Of a DNA stretch of 64,000 bases, positions 53,341-62,973 are shown one piece after another. The translations under genes were made by a program, and so were the position numbers. Position 1 is the stretch's first letter; every line of letters starts with the position of its first letter. The DNA is from Streptomyces longhuiensis (GTDB lineage: Bacteria > Actinomycetota > Actinomycetes > Streptomycetales > Streptomycetaceae), in the NCBI RefSeq assembly GCF_020616555.1, contig NZ_CP085173.1, positions 2,863,501-2,927,500 on the forward strand. Reading direction: 5' to 3'. The notes under the pieces were generated by a model. That model ran no database searches. It saw only the letters and a program-made list of their open reading frames with translations, and had not been told where the DNA came from.

Positions 53341-55860
53341 GTGATCCGTGACGACGCTCTCGACCTGCCTGTACGCAGTGCGCTGCCCGGCCTGCGCGAT
53401 GCCCTCGACGGGCCCGCGGCGCCGGGCAGCGCCGTTCTCGTGGCGCCGCCCGGGACCGGCAAGACGACCTTGGTGCCGCTGGTGCTCTCCGGGCTCGTCG
53501 GTGACGGGCCCGCTCGGCGTGTCGTCGTCGCCGAACCGCGGCGGATCGCGGCGCGGGCCGCCGCGCGGCGGATGGCGTGGCTGCTCGGCGAGAAGGCCGG
53601 CGAGAGCGTCGGCTACACGGTGCGCGACGAGCGGGTGATGGGGCGCCACGCGCGCGTGGAGGTCGTCACGACGGGTGTGCTCCTGCAACGGCTCCAGCGC
53701 GACCAGGAGCTGGCCGGCGTGGATGTCGTGATGCTCGACGAGGTCCACGAGCGGCATCTGGACGCGGACACCGTCGCGGCGTTCCTGTGCGACGTGCGCG
53801 AGGCGCTGCGGCCCGAGCTTCGGCTGGTGGCGGCGTCGGCGACGACGGACGCGCAGGGGTGGGCGCGGCTCCTCGGCGGGGCGCCCGTGGTCGAGGCCGA
53901 GGGAATCTCGTATCCCGTGGAGACGGTGTGGGCGCCGCCCGCGCGTCCGGTGCGGCCGCCGCACGGGATGCGGGTGGATCCGGCGTTGCTCACGCACGTG
54001 GCGTCGGTGGTGCGGCGCGCGCTGCGGGAGCAGGGCGGGGATGTGCTGTGTTTCCTGCCGGGGGTCGGTGAGATCGCGCGCGTGGCCGGGCAGTTGGGCG
54101 ATCCGGGTGACGTGGACGTGTTGCAGGTGCACGGGCGGGCGCCCGCCGCGGTACAGGACGCGGTGCTCTCGGCGGGCGCGCGACGGCGGGTGGTGCTCGC
54201 CACGTCCGTCGCCGAGTCGTCGCTGACGGTGCCGGGTGTGCGGGTCGTCGTGGACTCGGGCCTTGCGCGGGAGCCCCGGGTGGACCACGCGCGCGGGCTG
54301 AGCGCGCTGACGACCGTACGGGCCTCGCAGGCGGCGGGGCGGCAGCGGGCGGGGCGTGCCGGACGCGAGGCTCCCGGGGTGGTGTACCGGTGCTGGGCGG
54401 AGGCGGAGGACGTTCGCCTCGCGCGGTTCCCGGCGCCGGAGATCAAGGTGGCGGACCTGACGGCGTTCGCGTTGCAGGCGGCGTGCTGGGGCGATCCGGA
54501 CGCCTCGGGCCTCGCGCTCCTGGATGCTCCGCCGGCCGGGGCGATGGCGGCGGCCCGGTCCGTCCTGACGGCGATCGGGGCGGTCGAGGCGGACTCGGGC
54601 CGGGCCACGGAGCGCGGCGCCCGCCTCGCGGGCCTCGGCCTGCATCCGCGCCTGGCCCGCGCCCTCCTGGACGCGACCCCTGTGGTGGGTGCGCGCCGCG
54701 CGGCCGAGGTGGTCGCCCTCCTGAGCGAGGAGCCGCCCCGCGACTACGGCGACGACCTGGCCGCGGCGTGGCGCACCGCGCGCCGGGGCGCCGACGCGTA
54801 CGCCGCGCGCTGGAAGACGGAGGTGCGGCGGCTCACGGGGGCGGCCGGGCAGAACCCCGCGCGGGATGACGCTCCCGGGGACCTGTCCGAGGACCGGGTC
54901 GCCGGAGTCGTCGCCGCGCTCGCCTTTCCGGAGCGGGTGGGGCGTGGGCGCGACGGCGAGTACCTGATGGTGTCCGGGACGCGGGCCGCGCTCGCGGACG
55001 GGTCACGGCTGCGGGGCGCGCCGTGGATCGCCGTCGCGGTCGCCGACCGGCCCGTGGGCGCCGGGCACGCGCGCGTGCGGCTCGCCGCGGTCGTCGCCGA
55101 GGAGGTCGCGCTGCGGGCCGCCGCTCCGCTGCGTACCGAGGGGGACGAAGTGGCGTGGGCCGACGGGGAGTTGGTGGCGCGGCACGTCGAGCGCCTCGGC
55201 GCGGTGGAGCTCGCCGTGCGCCCCTTGAAGGAGGCCGCCCCCGCTCTCGTACGGGAGGCGTTGAAGGAGGGGCTGCGGCGGGAGGGGTTCGGGCTGCTGC
55301 GGTGGTCACGGGAGGCCGGGGAGCTGCGCGAGCGGCTCGCTTTCCTGCACCGGACACTGGGGGCGCCCTGGCCGGACGTGTCGGACGACGCTCTGCACGC
55401 GCGCGTGGACGAGTGGCTGGAGCCGGAACTCGGCAAGGCGCGGCGCCGGTCCGATCTGGGCCGGATCGACGCGGGGCAGGCGCTGCGGCGGCTGCTTCCC
55501 TGGGCGGGCGGTGACGCCGCCCGCCTCGACGAGCTCGCCCCGGAGCGCCTTGAGGTGCCGAGCGGGTCCCGGATCCGGATCGACTACGCGAACCCCGAAC
55601 AGCCCGTACTGGCCGTGAAGTTGCAGGAGATGTTCGGGCTGCACGAGTCGCCGCGTGTGGCCGGTGTGCCGGTCCTGGTGCATCTGCTGTCACCCGCGGG
55701 GCGTCCCGCTGCGGTGACGGCGGATCTGGCCTCCTTCTGGCGCGAGGGGTACCGGGCGGTGCGGGCCGAGCTGCGCGGCCGGTACCCGAAGCATCCGTGG
55801 CCGGAGGATCCGGCGGACGCGGTCGCGACGCGGCACACGAGCGCGCGGCTCAGGCGCTGA
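53341..55860 (+). CDS. hrpB: ATP-dependent RNA helicase-like protein HrpB
   Basis: An 839-aa DEAH/RHA-type helicase. Walker A is APPGTGKTTLVP with Lys41; motif Ia VVVAEPRRIAARAAARRMAW; motif II MLDEVHERH (DEVH); motif III AASATTD; motif VI RQRAGRAGREAPGVVYR. The HrpB-specific C-terminal half contains PRDYGDDLAAAWRTARRGADAYAARW, and ends with the typical GRYPKHPWPEDP. The role in Streptomyces is unknown. GTG 53341 begins the frame. The gene end overlaps the DUF3068 gene by 11 bases, convergently. Confidence 0.95.
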   Translation: MIRDDALDLPVRSALPGLRDALDGPAAPGSAVLVAPPGTGKTTLVPLVLSGLVGDGPARRVVVAEPRRIAARAAARRMAWLLGEKAGESVGYTVRDERVMGRHARVEVVTTGVLLQRLQRDQELAGVDVVMLDEVHERHLDADTVAAFLCDVREALRPELRLVAASATTDAQGWARLLGGAPVVEAEGISYPVETVWAPPARPVRPPHGMRVDPALLTHVASVVRRALREQGGDVLCFLPGVGEIARVAGQLGDPGDVDVLQVHGRAPAAVQDAVLSAGARRRVVLATSVAESSLTVPGVRVVVDSGLAREPRVDHARGLSALTTVRASQAAGRQRAGRAGREAPGVVYRCWAEAEDVRLARFPAPEIKVADLTAFALQAACWGDPDASGLALLDAPPAGAMAAARSVLTAIGAVEADSGRATERGARLAGLGLHPRLARALLDATPVVGARRAAEVVALLSEEPPRDYGDDLAAAWRTARRGADAYAARWKTEVRRLTGAAGQNPARDDAPGDLSEDRVAGVVAALAFPERVGRGRDGEYLMVSGTRAALADGSRLRGAPWIAVAVADRPVGAGHARVRLAAVVAEEVALRAAAPLRTEGDEVAWADGELVARHVERLGAVELAVRPLKEAAPALVREALKEGLRREGFGLLRWSREAGELRERLAFLHRTLGAPWPDVSDDALHARVDEWLEPELGKARRRSDLGRIDAGQALRRLLPWAGGDAARLDELAPERLEVPSGSRIRIDYANPEQPVLAVKLQEMFGLHESPRVAGVPVLVHLLSPAGRPAAVTADLASFWREGYRAVRAELRGRYPKHPWPEDPADAVATRHTSARLRR

Positions 55861-56851
55861 CGGGTTCCGGCTCGTGCTCCGGGGCGGCCTCCGGCTCGCC
55901 CGGACGGCGGCTGCGGGCCTCGAGCCACAGGGAGAGCGCGAGCAGCAGCAGGCCGAGGGTCAGGAAGCCCCATGGCAGATACGAGGTGAGCAGGACGACC
56001 AGGACACGGTTGGACTTGACGAGGGCGACCGTCGACCTGATGTAGTCCTCGCGCATCTTCACGTGCCCGGCGAAGACCGTCACCTTGTCGCGGCCGCCCA
56101 GGAGCGTGCCGCCGCGGAGTTCGTTGTGCTGGATCTCCTCGCCGTAGACGGGGGCGCCGGTGACCGGCTCGACCCAGAACTTACGGACCGTGGTGTACCA
56201 GCGGGTCGTGCCGGTCTTGGCGACGGACTCCGGCGTGATGCCCTTGACGGGCATCGTCTTCGGGAGGGGGACCTTCATCCACGGGATGGTCTGTTCGAAG
56301 TAGTAGACCTTCAGGCCGCGGAACGTCTGGGTCCCCTTGTAGTGGATCGGCCGGGTGACGCGGGCCTGGGCGTCGTAGTACTCGTAGTCCCGCTTCTCGG
56401 TGAGGAAGGGCCACTTGAACTCGATGCCGTCGCGCCTGACCTTGTCGCCGTCGACGGTCTCGGCGTACTTGCCCGTGGGGTGGACGGGCGCCTGGCTGTG
56501 GGCGTCGAAGACGTAGCGCTCGGGGACCTGGGAGACCATCTTGCCGTCGGGGCCGACGATGTAGGAGAGGGAGTCCCAGACGACGACGTCGCGGCCCGCG
56601 CTCTTCTCGACCTGCTCGGAGGCCTCCACGTTCCCCTTGAGCGTCTGGACGACGGTGACCTTGGAGACCTTCTTCGACTGCATCGAGCCGTAGTCGAGGA
56701 GGGTCGGGTTCTTGGCCTCAAGGACGGCGTTCTGGTACTGGCCGGCCGGGATCTTCGCGAGGCGCGGGAACGCGTACCAGCGCATCAGCGGGGACATCGC
56801 CGTGCAGAACACGGCGAGGGCGAGCAGGATCAGGCTGGCCTTGCGGCGCAT
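55850..56851 (-). CDS. DUF3068 membrane protein
   Basis: A 333-aa protein with an N-terminal membrane helix (ASLILLALAVFCTAMSPLM), a large extracytoplasmic beta-rich region (about residues 30-285) and a C-terminal helix (VVLLTSYLPWGFLTLGLLLLALSL) with a Glu-rich cytosolic tail. This is the DUF3068 family, common in actinobacteria and likely envelope-associated. VLEAKNPTLLDYGSMQSKKVSKVTVVQTLKGN and WVEPVTGAPVYGEEIQHN are recognisable. It lies 21 bases after the 44-aa peptide gene, a probable operon. Confidence 0.9.
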   Translation of the reverse strand: MRRKASLILLALAVFCTAMSPLMRWYAFPRLAKIPAGQYQNAVLEAKNPTLLDYGSMQSKKVSKVTVVQTLKGNVEASEQVEKSAGRDVVVWDSLSYIVGPDGKMVSQVPERYVFDAHSQAPVHPTGKYAETVDGDKVRRDGIEFKWPFLTEKRDYEYYDAQARVTRPIHYKGTQTFRGLKVYYFEQTIPWMKVPLPKTMPVKGITPESVAKTGTTRWYTTVRKFWVEPVTGAPVYGEEIQHNELRGGTLLGGRDKVTVFAGHVKMREDYIRSTVALVKSNRVLVVLLTSYLPWGFLTLGLLLLALSLWLEARSRRPGEPEAAPEHEPEPVSA

Positions 56852-56872
56852 CGCGGCGGCCTCCTCGGCAGG

Positions 56873-57007
56873 TCAGGGGTGCTTGGGGACGGTGGTCAGC
56901 AGCGGCTTGGGCGAGGTCTCGCCGGGCGGGGAGCCGATCGCCGAGATCGTGATGACGAGGGCGAGCGCCACGGCCAGACCGGTCGCGGCGGCGATCAGGG
57001 CACGCAT
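56873..57007 (-). CDS. 44-aa single-helix membrane peptide (SPW_0924-type)
   Basis: The ATG at 57007 follows GGGAGG by five bases and opens a 44-residue frame: MRALIAAATGLAVALALVIT, then ISAIGSPPGETSPKPLLTTVPKHP. One membrane helix is followed by a conserved Pro/Thr-rich extracytoplasmic tail. I recall this as the short SPW_0924 family in Streptomyces. It precedes DUF3068 by 21 bases on the same strand. A longer reading to 57073 has no support. Confidence 0.85.
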   Translation of the reverse strand: MRALIAAATGLAVALALVITISAIGSPPGETSPKPLLTTVPKHP

Positions 57008-57106
57008 GCAGCCTCCCGGCGGATCACCGGATCTGGAATCTGATAGGGCGTCAGGGCTGGGGCACCGTAGCAACGCGCGGCCGAGATGAGAACACGTTGC
57101 ACAACA

Positions 57107-57146
57107 GCGCCGCCCCCTCGGCCGGTGAACGGCGAGGGGGCGGCGC
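57107..57146 (-). terminator. Terminator of the lytic transglycosylase gene
   Basis: GCGCCGCCCCCTCG (57107-57120) and CGAGGGGGCGGCGC (57133-57146) form a 14-bp perfect stem with a 12-nt loop, 34 bases past the stop codon of the minus-strand gene. Confidence 0.82.
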
Positions 57147-57180
57147 GGGGCGTGCGCATACGGCTTGTGCCGTACGGGAG

Positions 57181-58902
57181 TTACGTCGCCGAGGGCGAGG
57201 CGGACGGGGACGGGGTTGCCGTGGCGGCGGCCGCGGTCACCTTCAGTTCGACGGTGAGGGTCGCGCCGCCGGTGGTGTTGACGCGGAGCAGGAACGTGCC
57301 CGTCGCGTCGTCCGCGTAGATCCTCGGCAGCTGGAGGCGGCCGTCGCCGTCGGTCTTGAGGCCCTTGAGGGTGCGGATCGCCTTGCCGTCCGCGTCCTTG
57401 AAATAGGGGCCCTTGTCGTTCTCGGTCGCGTCGTCCTTGGACTTGATCAGCGTGGCAGTGGTGGCGACCCCGTCGGCGGCGTCGCCCTTGTACGTGGCCC
57501 TGACCTGGACCGGGTCGGCGAACTGGCCGCCGGCCTCGCAGGTCAGTTCCGTGCTGTCGGTCCTGGTGAGGGCGTCGGCCTGGCGCGCGGAGACGGTCGC
57601 CGTGTAGTCGAGGCCGGGCAGCTTCCGGTCGACGACGGTGGCGCGGACGGTGAACTCGCCGGTGTCCTCGCCCGCCCGCAGCGGCGGCGCGGTGGCCTTG
57701 CCGGTGCTGTCGGTGACGACGGTGACGGTCTTGAATCCGCCGCTGAAGGCCAGGTCCGTGTCGCCGACGACGGTGAGCTTCACCTTGACCGTACCGACAC
57801 CCTTGCCCGCGGCGTTCTCCGTGCGGACGGCGACGCGTTCGGCGAAGGCGTCACCGGCGGTCGCACCGAGCGTGCCCGTTCCGGCGTCCTCGATGCGCGT
57901 GACCGTCTCGGCGGCCGTGGGCGGTGCGGGGCTCGTGGAGCCTCCGCCGCCCGGCTTCGACGGGTCGGTGCTCGAACCGCCGCCGGGCTTGCTCGGCTTG
58001 GGCGACGTGGAGGCTCCGGGAGACGGGCTGGTCGTGCCGGGGCTGCTCGGCGAGGGCGAGGGGCTGGGGCTGCCGTCGCTGCGGTCGCCGGGCTGGACAC
58101 CGGTGCCGTCCGGGACCTCGTGGGTGCCCTTGCGGTAGAACTCGAACCACTTCAGGACCGTGTTGAGGTACTCCTGCGAGTGGTTGTAGCTCAGGATCGC
58201 CGCGTGCAGGCCGCCACTCTGGGAGAGGTCGCGGTCGCCGCGGCACAGGTAGTGGCCTGCGGCGAGGGCGGCGTCGTAGATGTTGTTGGGGTCCTTCTTG
58301 CCGTCGCCGTTGCCGTCGCGGCCGGACCACTCCCAGGTCGACGGGATGAACTGCATGGGGCCGACGGCCCGGTCGTGCGTCGTGTCGTTGTCGTAGGCGC
58401 CGTTGTCGGTGTCGGTGATCCTCGCGAAGCCGTTGCCGTCGAGGGGCGGGCCGAGGATCCGCTTGAGCGTCGTGCCGTTCGCGTCGACGTTGCCGCCGCG
58501 TGCCTGGCCCGACTCGACCTTGCCGATCGCGGCGAGGAGCTGCCAGGGGAGATTGCAGCCCGGCTTGGTCGCGGCGAGCTCCGCCTCGGCCTTCTTGTAG
58601 GCGTCGAGGACGGTGGCCGGGATACCGGACTCGTTCGCGCCGGTACCCGTGCCGCCCGGGCTGCCGGGACCCGTACTGGGCGGCGCGGTGGGGCTGTTGA
58701 GGTCCGGCAGATCGGTGTAGTACGGGGAGTTGCCGGTCGCCGAGTCGCCGGGCGAGGGCGCCGCGTCGGCGGCGGACTGTCTGCCGTTCTGCGTGTCCGT
58801 GAAGCCGGGCGCCTGGGACGCGGAAAGTGCCGCCACGGCGGCAGCCGCCACAGCGGTCGTCATCGCGGACCTGCGCAACCGCTTTCCGAATAGCGCCGCC
58901 AT
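57181..58902 (-). CDS. Secreted lytic transglycosylase-domain protein with C-terminal Ig-like regions
   Basis: A 573-aa exported protein. An N-terminal basic helix and hydrophobic signal segment (RLRRSAMTTAVAAAAVAALSA) precede a low-complexity region. The SLT-like domain follows at about residues 100-285: CNLPWQLLAAIGKVESGQARGG with the catalytic Glu, RAVGPMQFIPSTWEW and YDAALAAGHYLCRGDRDLSQSGGLHAAILSYNHSQEYLNTVL. A Pro/Ser/Gly linker leads to about 200 residues of invasin/Ig-like beta repeats (AVRTENAAGKGVGTVKVKLTV). It probably remodels peptidoglycan. ATG 58902 follows GGAGGGG. Confidence 0.9.
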   Translation of the reverse strand: MAALFGKRLRRSAMTTAVAAAAVAALSASQAPGFTDTQNGRQSAADAAPSPGDSATGNSPYYTDLPDLNSPTAPPSTGPGSPGGTGTGANESGIPATVLDAYKKAEAELAATKPGCNLPWQLLAAIGKVESGQARGGNVDANGTTLKRILGPPLDGNGFARITDTDNGAYDNDTTHDRAVGPMQFIPSTWEWSGRDGNGDGKKDPNNIYDAALAAGHYLCRGDRDLSQSGGLHAAILSYNHSQEYLNTVLKWFEFYRKGTHEVPDGTGVQPGDRSDGSPSPSPSPSSPGTTSPSPGASTSPKPSKPGGGSSTDPSKPGGGGSTSPAPPTAAETVTRIEDAGTGTLGATAGDAFAERVAVRTENAAGKGVGTVKVKLTVVGDTDLAFSGGFKTVTVVTDSTGKATAPPLRAGEDTGEFTVRATVVDRKLPGLDYTATVSARQADALTRTDSTELTCEAGGQFADPVQVRATYKGDAADGVATTATLIKSKDDATENDKGPYFKDADGKAIRTLKGLKTDGDGRLQLPRIYADDATGTFLLRVNTTGGATLTVELKVTAAAATATPSPSASPSAT

Positions 58903-59117
58903 ACCGTGAGCCCCTCCGATTGCCGACCGTTTACGGGTCAGTCCGCGCTCCCCGGCGCGGAGTGACCCAGGCGACACTACGACAACTTCCGGCGCCCAGG
59001 CACCCGTTCGTGCCCGATTTTTGCCGGTTGGCCATGTAGGCGTTACCGCGGTCGCCACGGGCCATACTGAGCGGCACCGCGTAGGCGCCGCATCAGGAAC
59101 CGTCCGAGGGGGACCAC

Positions 59118-59996
59118 TTGCCGTTCACGATCAGCCATGCCGCGGCCGTGCTGCCGGCCGTCCGCCGCGACGGTACCGGGCGCGGCGCGCTCGTGCCCTC
59201 GCTGCTGGTGGCGGGCTCGTTCGCGCCCGACGTGACGTACTTCGCGGCGAGCGCGGTGCCGGGGGCGATGGAGTTCGGGGACTTCACCCACTCCTTCCCG
59301 GGCGTCTTCACGATCGACGTGGCCGTCGCCGCTGTACTGGTCGGTCTGTGGCGCCTGTTGCGGGAACCGGTGATCGCGCTGCTGCCGGGGCGGGTGCGGG
59401 GGCAGGTCCTCGTGGTGGCGCGAGGTGCGGGCACCGGGCGTCCGGCCGGCGCCTTCGCGTGGGAGCGGCGGCCGGTGGCCGCGGTGTGGTGGTGGTACGT
59501 GTCCGCCGTCCTGGGCGCGACGACGCACGTGGTGTGGGACGCGTTCACGCATCTCGACCGGTGGGGCATGCGCGTCTTCCCGGTCCTCGGCGAGGAGATC
59601 GCCGGCTCCCCTCTCTACTGGTACGCGCAGTACGGGGGTTCGGCGGTCGCGCTCGTGGTGATCGCGCTCTTCGTGGTGTCGGCGGTGCGCCGTGTCCCCT
59701 CGGCGGCCGCCGCCGACGCCCGCGCCGCGCTGCCTCAGCTCTCCGTGGGTGAGAGGTGGGTGGCGGCGCTCGTGATCGGCGGGTGCGTGGCGGTGGCCGC
59801 GGGGGTGCGGACGGTGCGCTGGTGGACGTACTGGGGCGCGGTCGCCAAGCCGTGGGAGATCATCCCGACCCTGTGCTTCGGCGGGGGCGCGGGCCTCGTC
59901 CTCGGTCTGGTCGTGTACGCGCTGCTCGTGCGGGGACGTCGAGGTCCGGCCGGACGCGAGGTGGCGCCGGCTCCGGTGAGACAACAACAACGGTGA
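59118..59996 (+). CDS. DUF4184 family membrane protein
   Basis: A 292-aa polytopic membrane protein. The signature MPFTISHAAAVLPAVRRDGTGRGALVPSLLVAGSFAPDVTYF and the later TTHVVWDAFTH match DUF4184, distantly related to LexA-binding inner membrane YdjM-type hydrolases with conserved His/Asp. About six hydrophobic segments follow. The TTG at 59118 lies five bases after GAGGGGGA and matches the family start. Its function is unknown. It is divergent from the transglycosylase gene. Confidence 0.87.
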   Translation: MPFTISHAAAVLPAVRRDGTGRGALVPSLLVAGSFAPDVTYFAASAVPGAMEFGDFTHSFPGVFTIDVAVAAVLVGLWRLLREPVIALLPGRVRGQVLVVARGAGTGRPAGAFAWERRPVAAVWWWYVSAVLGATTHVVWDAFTHLDRWGMRVFPVLGEEIAGSPLYWYAQYGGSAVALVVIALFVVSAVRRVPSAAAADARAALPQLSVGERWVAALVIGGCVAVAAGVRTVRWWTYWGAVAKPWEIIPTLCFGGGAGLVLGLVVYALLVRGRRGPAGREVAPAPVRQQQR

Positions 59997-60015
59997 TACG
60001 ACAGCGGTGAACGCG

Positions 60016-60049
60016 GTAAGGGGCGGAGCCCCTTGGCTCCGCCCCTTAC
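60016..60049. terminator. Bidirectional terminator between DUF4184 and polA
   Basis: GTAAGGGGCGGAGCC (60016-60030) and GGCTCCGCCCCTTAC (60035-60049) form a 15-bp perfect stem with a 4-nt loop, in the gap between the convergent genes. Confidence 0.88.
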
Positions 60050-60123
60050 CTGAACTACGGCTCACCTGAACAGCAGCCCGAACTACGGTCCGGGCGACAG
60101 CTCGAACCACGGCCGGCCGCAGG

Positions 60124-62850
60124 CTAGTGCGCCGCGGACTCCCAGTCCGGGCCGACGCCCACCGACACGTCCAGCGGCGCCCGCAGATGCACGGCCCCGG
60201 CCATCTCGCGCCGGACCAGCTCCTCCGCCGCCGCGGCCTCGCCCGGGGCGATCTCCAGGACGATTTCGTCATGGACCTGGAGCAGCAGCCGGGACTTGAG
60301 CTTCGCGTCCTTGAGCGCCTTGTCCACGTTCAGCATGGCGATCTTGACGATGTCGGCGGCCGTGCCCTGGATCGGCGCGTTGAGCGCCATGCGCTCGGCC
60401 ATCTCACGGCGCTGGCGGTTGTCGCTGTTGAGGTCCGGCAGATACCGGCGTCGGCCGAGCATCGTCTCGGTGTAGCCCGTGGCGCGCGCCTCGTCGACGA
60501 CGCGGCGCAGATAGTCGCGCACGCCGCCGAACCGCTCGAAGTACGTGTCCATGAGGACCCGCGCCTCGCCCGGCTCGATGTTCAGCTGCCCGGACAGGCC
60601 GAACGCGGACAGGCCGTAGGCGAGCCCGTACGACATGGCCTTGATCTTGCGGCGCATCTCCGCGTCGACGGCGGACCGCTCGACTCCGAAGACCTGCGCG
60701 CCGACCGTGGTGTGCAGGTCCTCGCCGGAGGTGAACGCCTCGAGGAGGCCCTCGTCCTCGGAGAGGTGCGCCATGACGCGCAGCTCGATCTGGCTGTAGT
60801 CCGCGGTCATGAGCGACTCGAAGCCCTCGCCGACGACGAAGCCGCGGCGGATGGCGCGGCCCTCGTCGGTGCGGACCGGGATGTTCTGCAGGTTCGGGTC
60901 GGTCGAGGAGAGCCGGCCCGTCGCGGCGACGGTCTGGTTGAACGTCGTGTGGATGCGGCCGTCCGCGGCGATCGTCTTGATGAGGCCCTCGACGGTGACC
61001 CGAAGCTTGGCCTGCTCGCGGTGGCGCAGCATGATCACGGGGAGTTCGTGGTCGGTCTGCGTGGCCAGCCAGGCGAGCGCGTCCGCGTCCGTCGTGTACC
61101 CGGTCTTCGTCTTCTTCGTCTTGGGGAGGTCGAGCTCGCCGAAGAAGACTTCCTGGAGCTGCTTGGGCGAGCCGAGGTTGAACTCGTGGCCCACGGAGGC
61201 GTGCGCCTCCTTCACGGCCTGCTGGACGGCGCCCCCGAACATCTGCTCCATGGCCTCCAGGTGGGCGCGGTCGGCGGCGATGCCGTGCCGCTCCATGCGC
61301 GCGAGGAGCGTGGACGTGGGCAGCTCGACGTCCTTGAGGAGATCGGCCGCGCCGACTTCCCGGAGCTTCCCGCCGAAGGCCTCGCCGAGGTCGAGGATCG
61401 CGCGGGCGTGCACCATGAGCGCGTCGGCCTCGGCCTGGTCGTCGTCCTCCGTACCGAAGGCGAGCTGTCCGTCGGCCGCGGCCGGGGCGAGCTCACGGCC
61501 CAGGTACTCCAGGGTCAGCGCGTCGAGCGCGAAGGAGCGGCGGCCGGGCTTGACCAGGTACGCGGCGAGCGCCGTGTCCATGGTGATGCCGTCCACGGTC
61601 CAGCCGTGCTCGGCGAAGACCCGCATGACGTTCTTCGCGTTGTGCAGGACCTTGGGCTTCGCGGCGTCGGCGAGCCACGCCGCGAACGCGTTCTCGTCGG
61701 CCTCGTCGAGCTGGGTGGGGTCGAACCAGGCGGCGGCTCCCCCGGCGCCGGCGAGCGCCACCTCGGTGACGGATCCCGCACCGAGCGCCCAGGTGTCGAC
61801 CGTGGCGAGGCCCAGGGCGGCGTCGCCGTGCTCGGCGAGCCACGGGGCCACCTCGCCCGCGCCGAGCACCGAACCGTCGACGTCGACGCCGGGCTCGGCG
61901 GGCGTCTGCTCGGCCTCCTCGGCGCCCGGGTCGACGGCGAGGAGCCGCTCGCGCAGCGACGGGTTACGGATCTCCAGGGTGTCCAGGACCATCGCGACGG
62001 CCGTGCGGTCGTACGCGGCGCGCTCCAGGTCTTCGACCGTCTGGGGGAGCTCGACGTCGCGCACCATCTCGGTGAGCCGGCGGTTCAGCTTGACGGCTTC
62101 GATGTGGTCGCGGAAATTCTGCCCGGCCTTGCCCTTGACCTCTTCGGCGCGCTCCACGAGCTCGGCGAACGAACCGAACTGGTTGATCCACTTCGCGGCG
62201 GTCTTCTCGCCGACGCCGGGGATGCCCGGCAGGTTGTCCGACGGGTCGCCGCGCAGCGCCGCGAAGTCGGGGTACTGGGCCGGCGTGAGCCCGTACTTCT
62301 CCTCGACCTTCTCCGGCGTGAACCGCGTCAGCTCGGAGACGCCCTTCGTCGGGTAGAGCACCGTGACGTGATCGCTGACGAGCTGGAACGAGTCCCGGTC
62401 GCCGGTGACGACCAGCACGTCGAACCCGGCGGCCTCGGCCTGGGTGGCGAGCGTGGCGATGATGTCGTCCGCCTCGAACCCGTCGACCGCGAAGCGCGGG
62501 GTGTGCATCGCGTCGAGGAGCTCGCCGATCAGCTCGACCTGCCCCTTGAACTCGTCCGGGGTCTTCGAACGATTCGCCTTGTACTCCGTGAACTCCTCGG
62601 AGCGCCACGTCTTGCGCGAGACGTCGAACGCCACCGCGAAGTGCGTGGGCGCCTCGTCGCGCAGCGTGTTCGCCAGCATCGACGCGAAGCCGTAGATCGC
62701 GTTCGTCGGCTGTCCGGTCGCGGTCGTGAAGTTCTCCGCGGGCAGCGCGAAGAACGCGCGGTACGCCAGCGAATGCCCGTCCATGAGCATCAGCCGCGGC
62801 CGGCTGCCTGAGGTCTTCTTCTCGGTCTTCTTCGCTGCTGTCTCTGCCAC
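60124..62850 (-). CDS. polA: DNA polymerase I
   Basis: A 908-aa repair and Okazaki-fragment-processing polymerase. The 5' nuclease domain (about 20-310) has LMLMDGHSLAYRAFFALP, ADDIIATLA and VVTGDRDSFQLV. The central 3'-5' exonuclease-like region lacks the usual acidic residues (LGLATVDTW where DxE is expected; HNAKNVMRVF without the Asp), so proofreading is probably absent. The polymerase domain has motif A DYSQIELR, motif B RRKIKAMSYGLAYG and motif C VHDEI. GTG 62850 (VAETAAKKTEKK) is chosen and lies seven bases after CAGGAT, which suggests a leaderless start; the frame extends to 62874. Confidence 0.97.
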   Translation of the reverse strand: MAETAAKKTEKKTSGSRPRLMLMDGHSLAYRAFFALPAENFTTATGQPTNAIYGFASMLANTLRDEAPTHFAVAFDVSRKTWRSEEFTEYKANRSKTPDEFKGQVELIGELLDAMHTPRFAVDGFEADDIIATLATQAEAAGFDVLVVTGDRDSFQLVSDHVTVLYPTKGVSELTRFTPEKVEEKYGLTPAQYPDFAALRGDPSDNLPGIPGVGEKTAAKWINQFGSFAELVERAEEVKGKAGQNFRDHIEAVKLNRRLTEMVRDVELPQTVEDLERAAYDRTAVAMVLDTLEIRNPSLRERLLAVDPGAEEAEQTPAEPGVDVDGSVLGAGEVAPWLAEHGDAALGLATVDTWALGAGSVTEVALAGAGGAAAWFDPTQLDEADENAFAAWLADAAKPKVLHNAKNVMRVFAEHGWTVDGITMDTALAAYLVKPGRRSFALDALTLEYLGRELAPAAADGQLAFGTEDDDQAEADALMVHARAILDLGEAFGGKLREVGAADLLKDVELPTSTLLARMERHGIAADRAHLEAMEQMFGGAVQQAVKEAHASVGHEFNLGSPKQLQEVFFGELDLPKTKKTKTGYTTDADALAWLATQTDHELPVIMLRHREQAKLRVTVEGLIKTIAADGRIHTTFNQTVAATGRLSSTDPNLQNIPVRTDEGRAIRRGFVVGEGFESLMTADYSQIELRVMAHLSEDEGLLEAFTSGEDLHTTVGAQVFGVERSAVDAEMRRKIKAMSYGLAYGLSAFGLSGQLNIEPGEARVLMDTYFERFGGVRDYLRRVVDEARATGYTETMLGRRRYLPDLNSDNRQRREMAERMALNAPIQGTAADIVKIAMLNVDKALKDAKLKSRLLLQVHDEIVLEIAPGEAAAAEELVRREMAGAVHLRAPLDVSVGVGPDWESAAH

Positions 62851-62973
62851 GCCCCCGATCCTGCCACGCCCCACTGACAGTCCGGTCCGTCACGGGCCTC
62901 CGATGAGAGCTGTCAGTCGTGCGTGCGAGGATCGGCGACGTACCTCACACGCGTGCTCGAAGGGGAACAGACG

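Noticed and set aside
60127..62811. Long plus-strand open frame opposite polA, and similar ones opposite rpsA (48553-52254) and uvrB (13394-16180)
   Set aside because: Shadows caused by GC bias; the real genes are unmistakable on the other strand.
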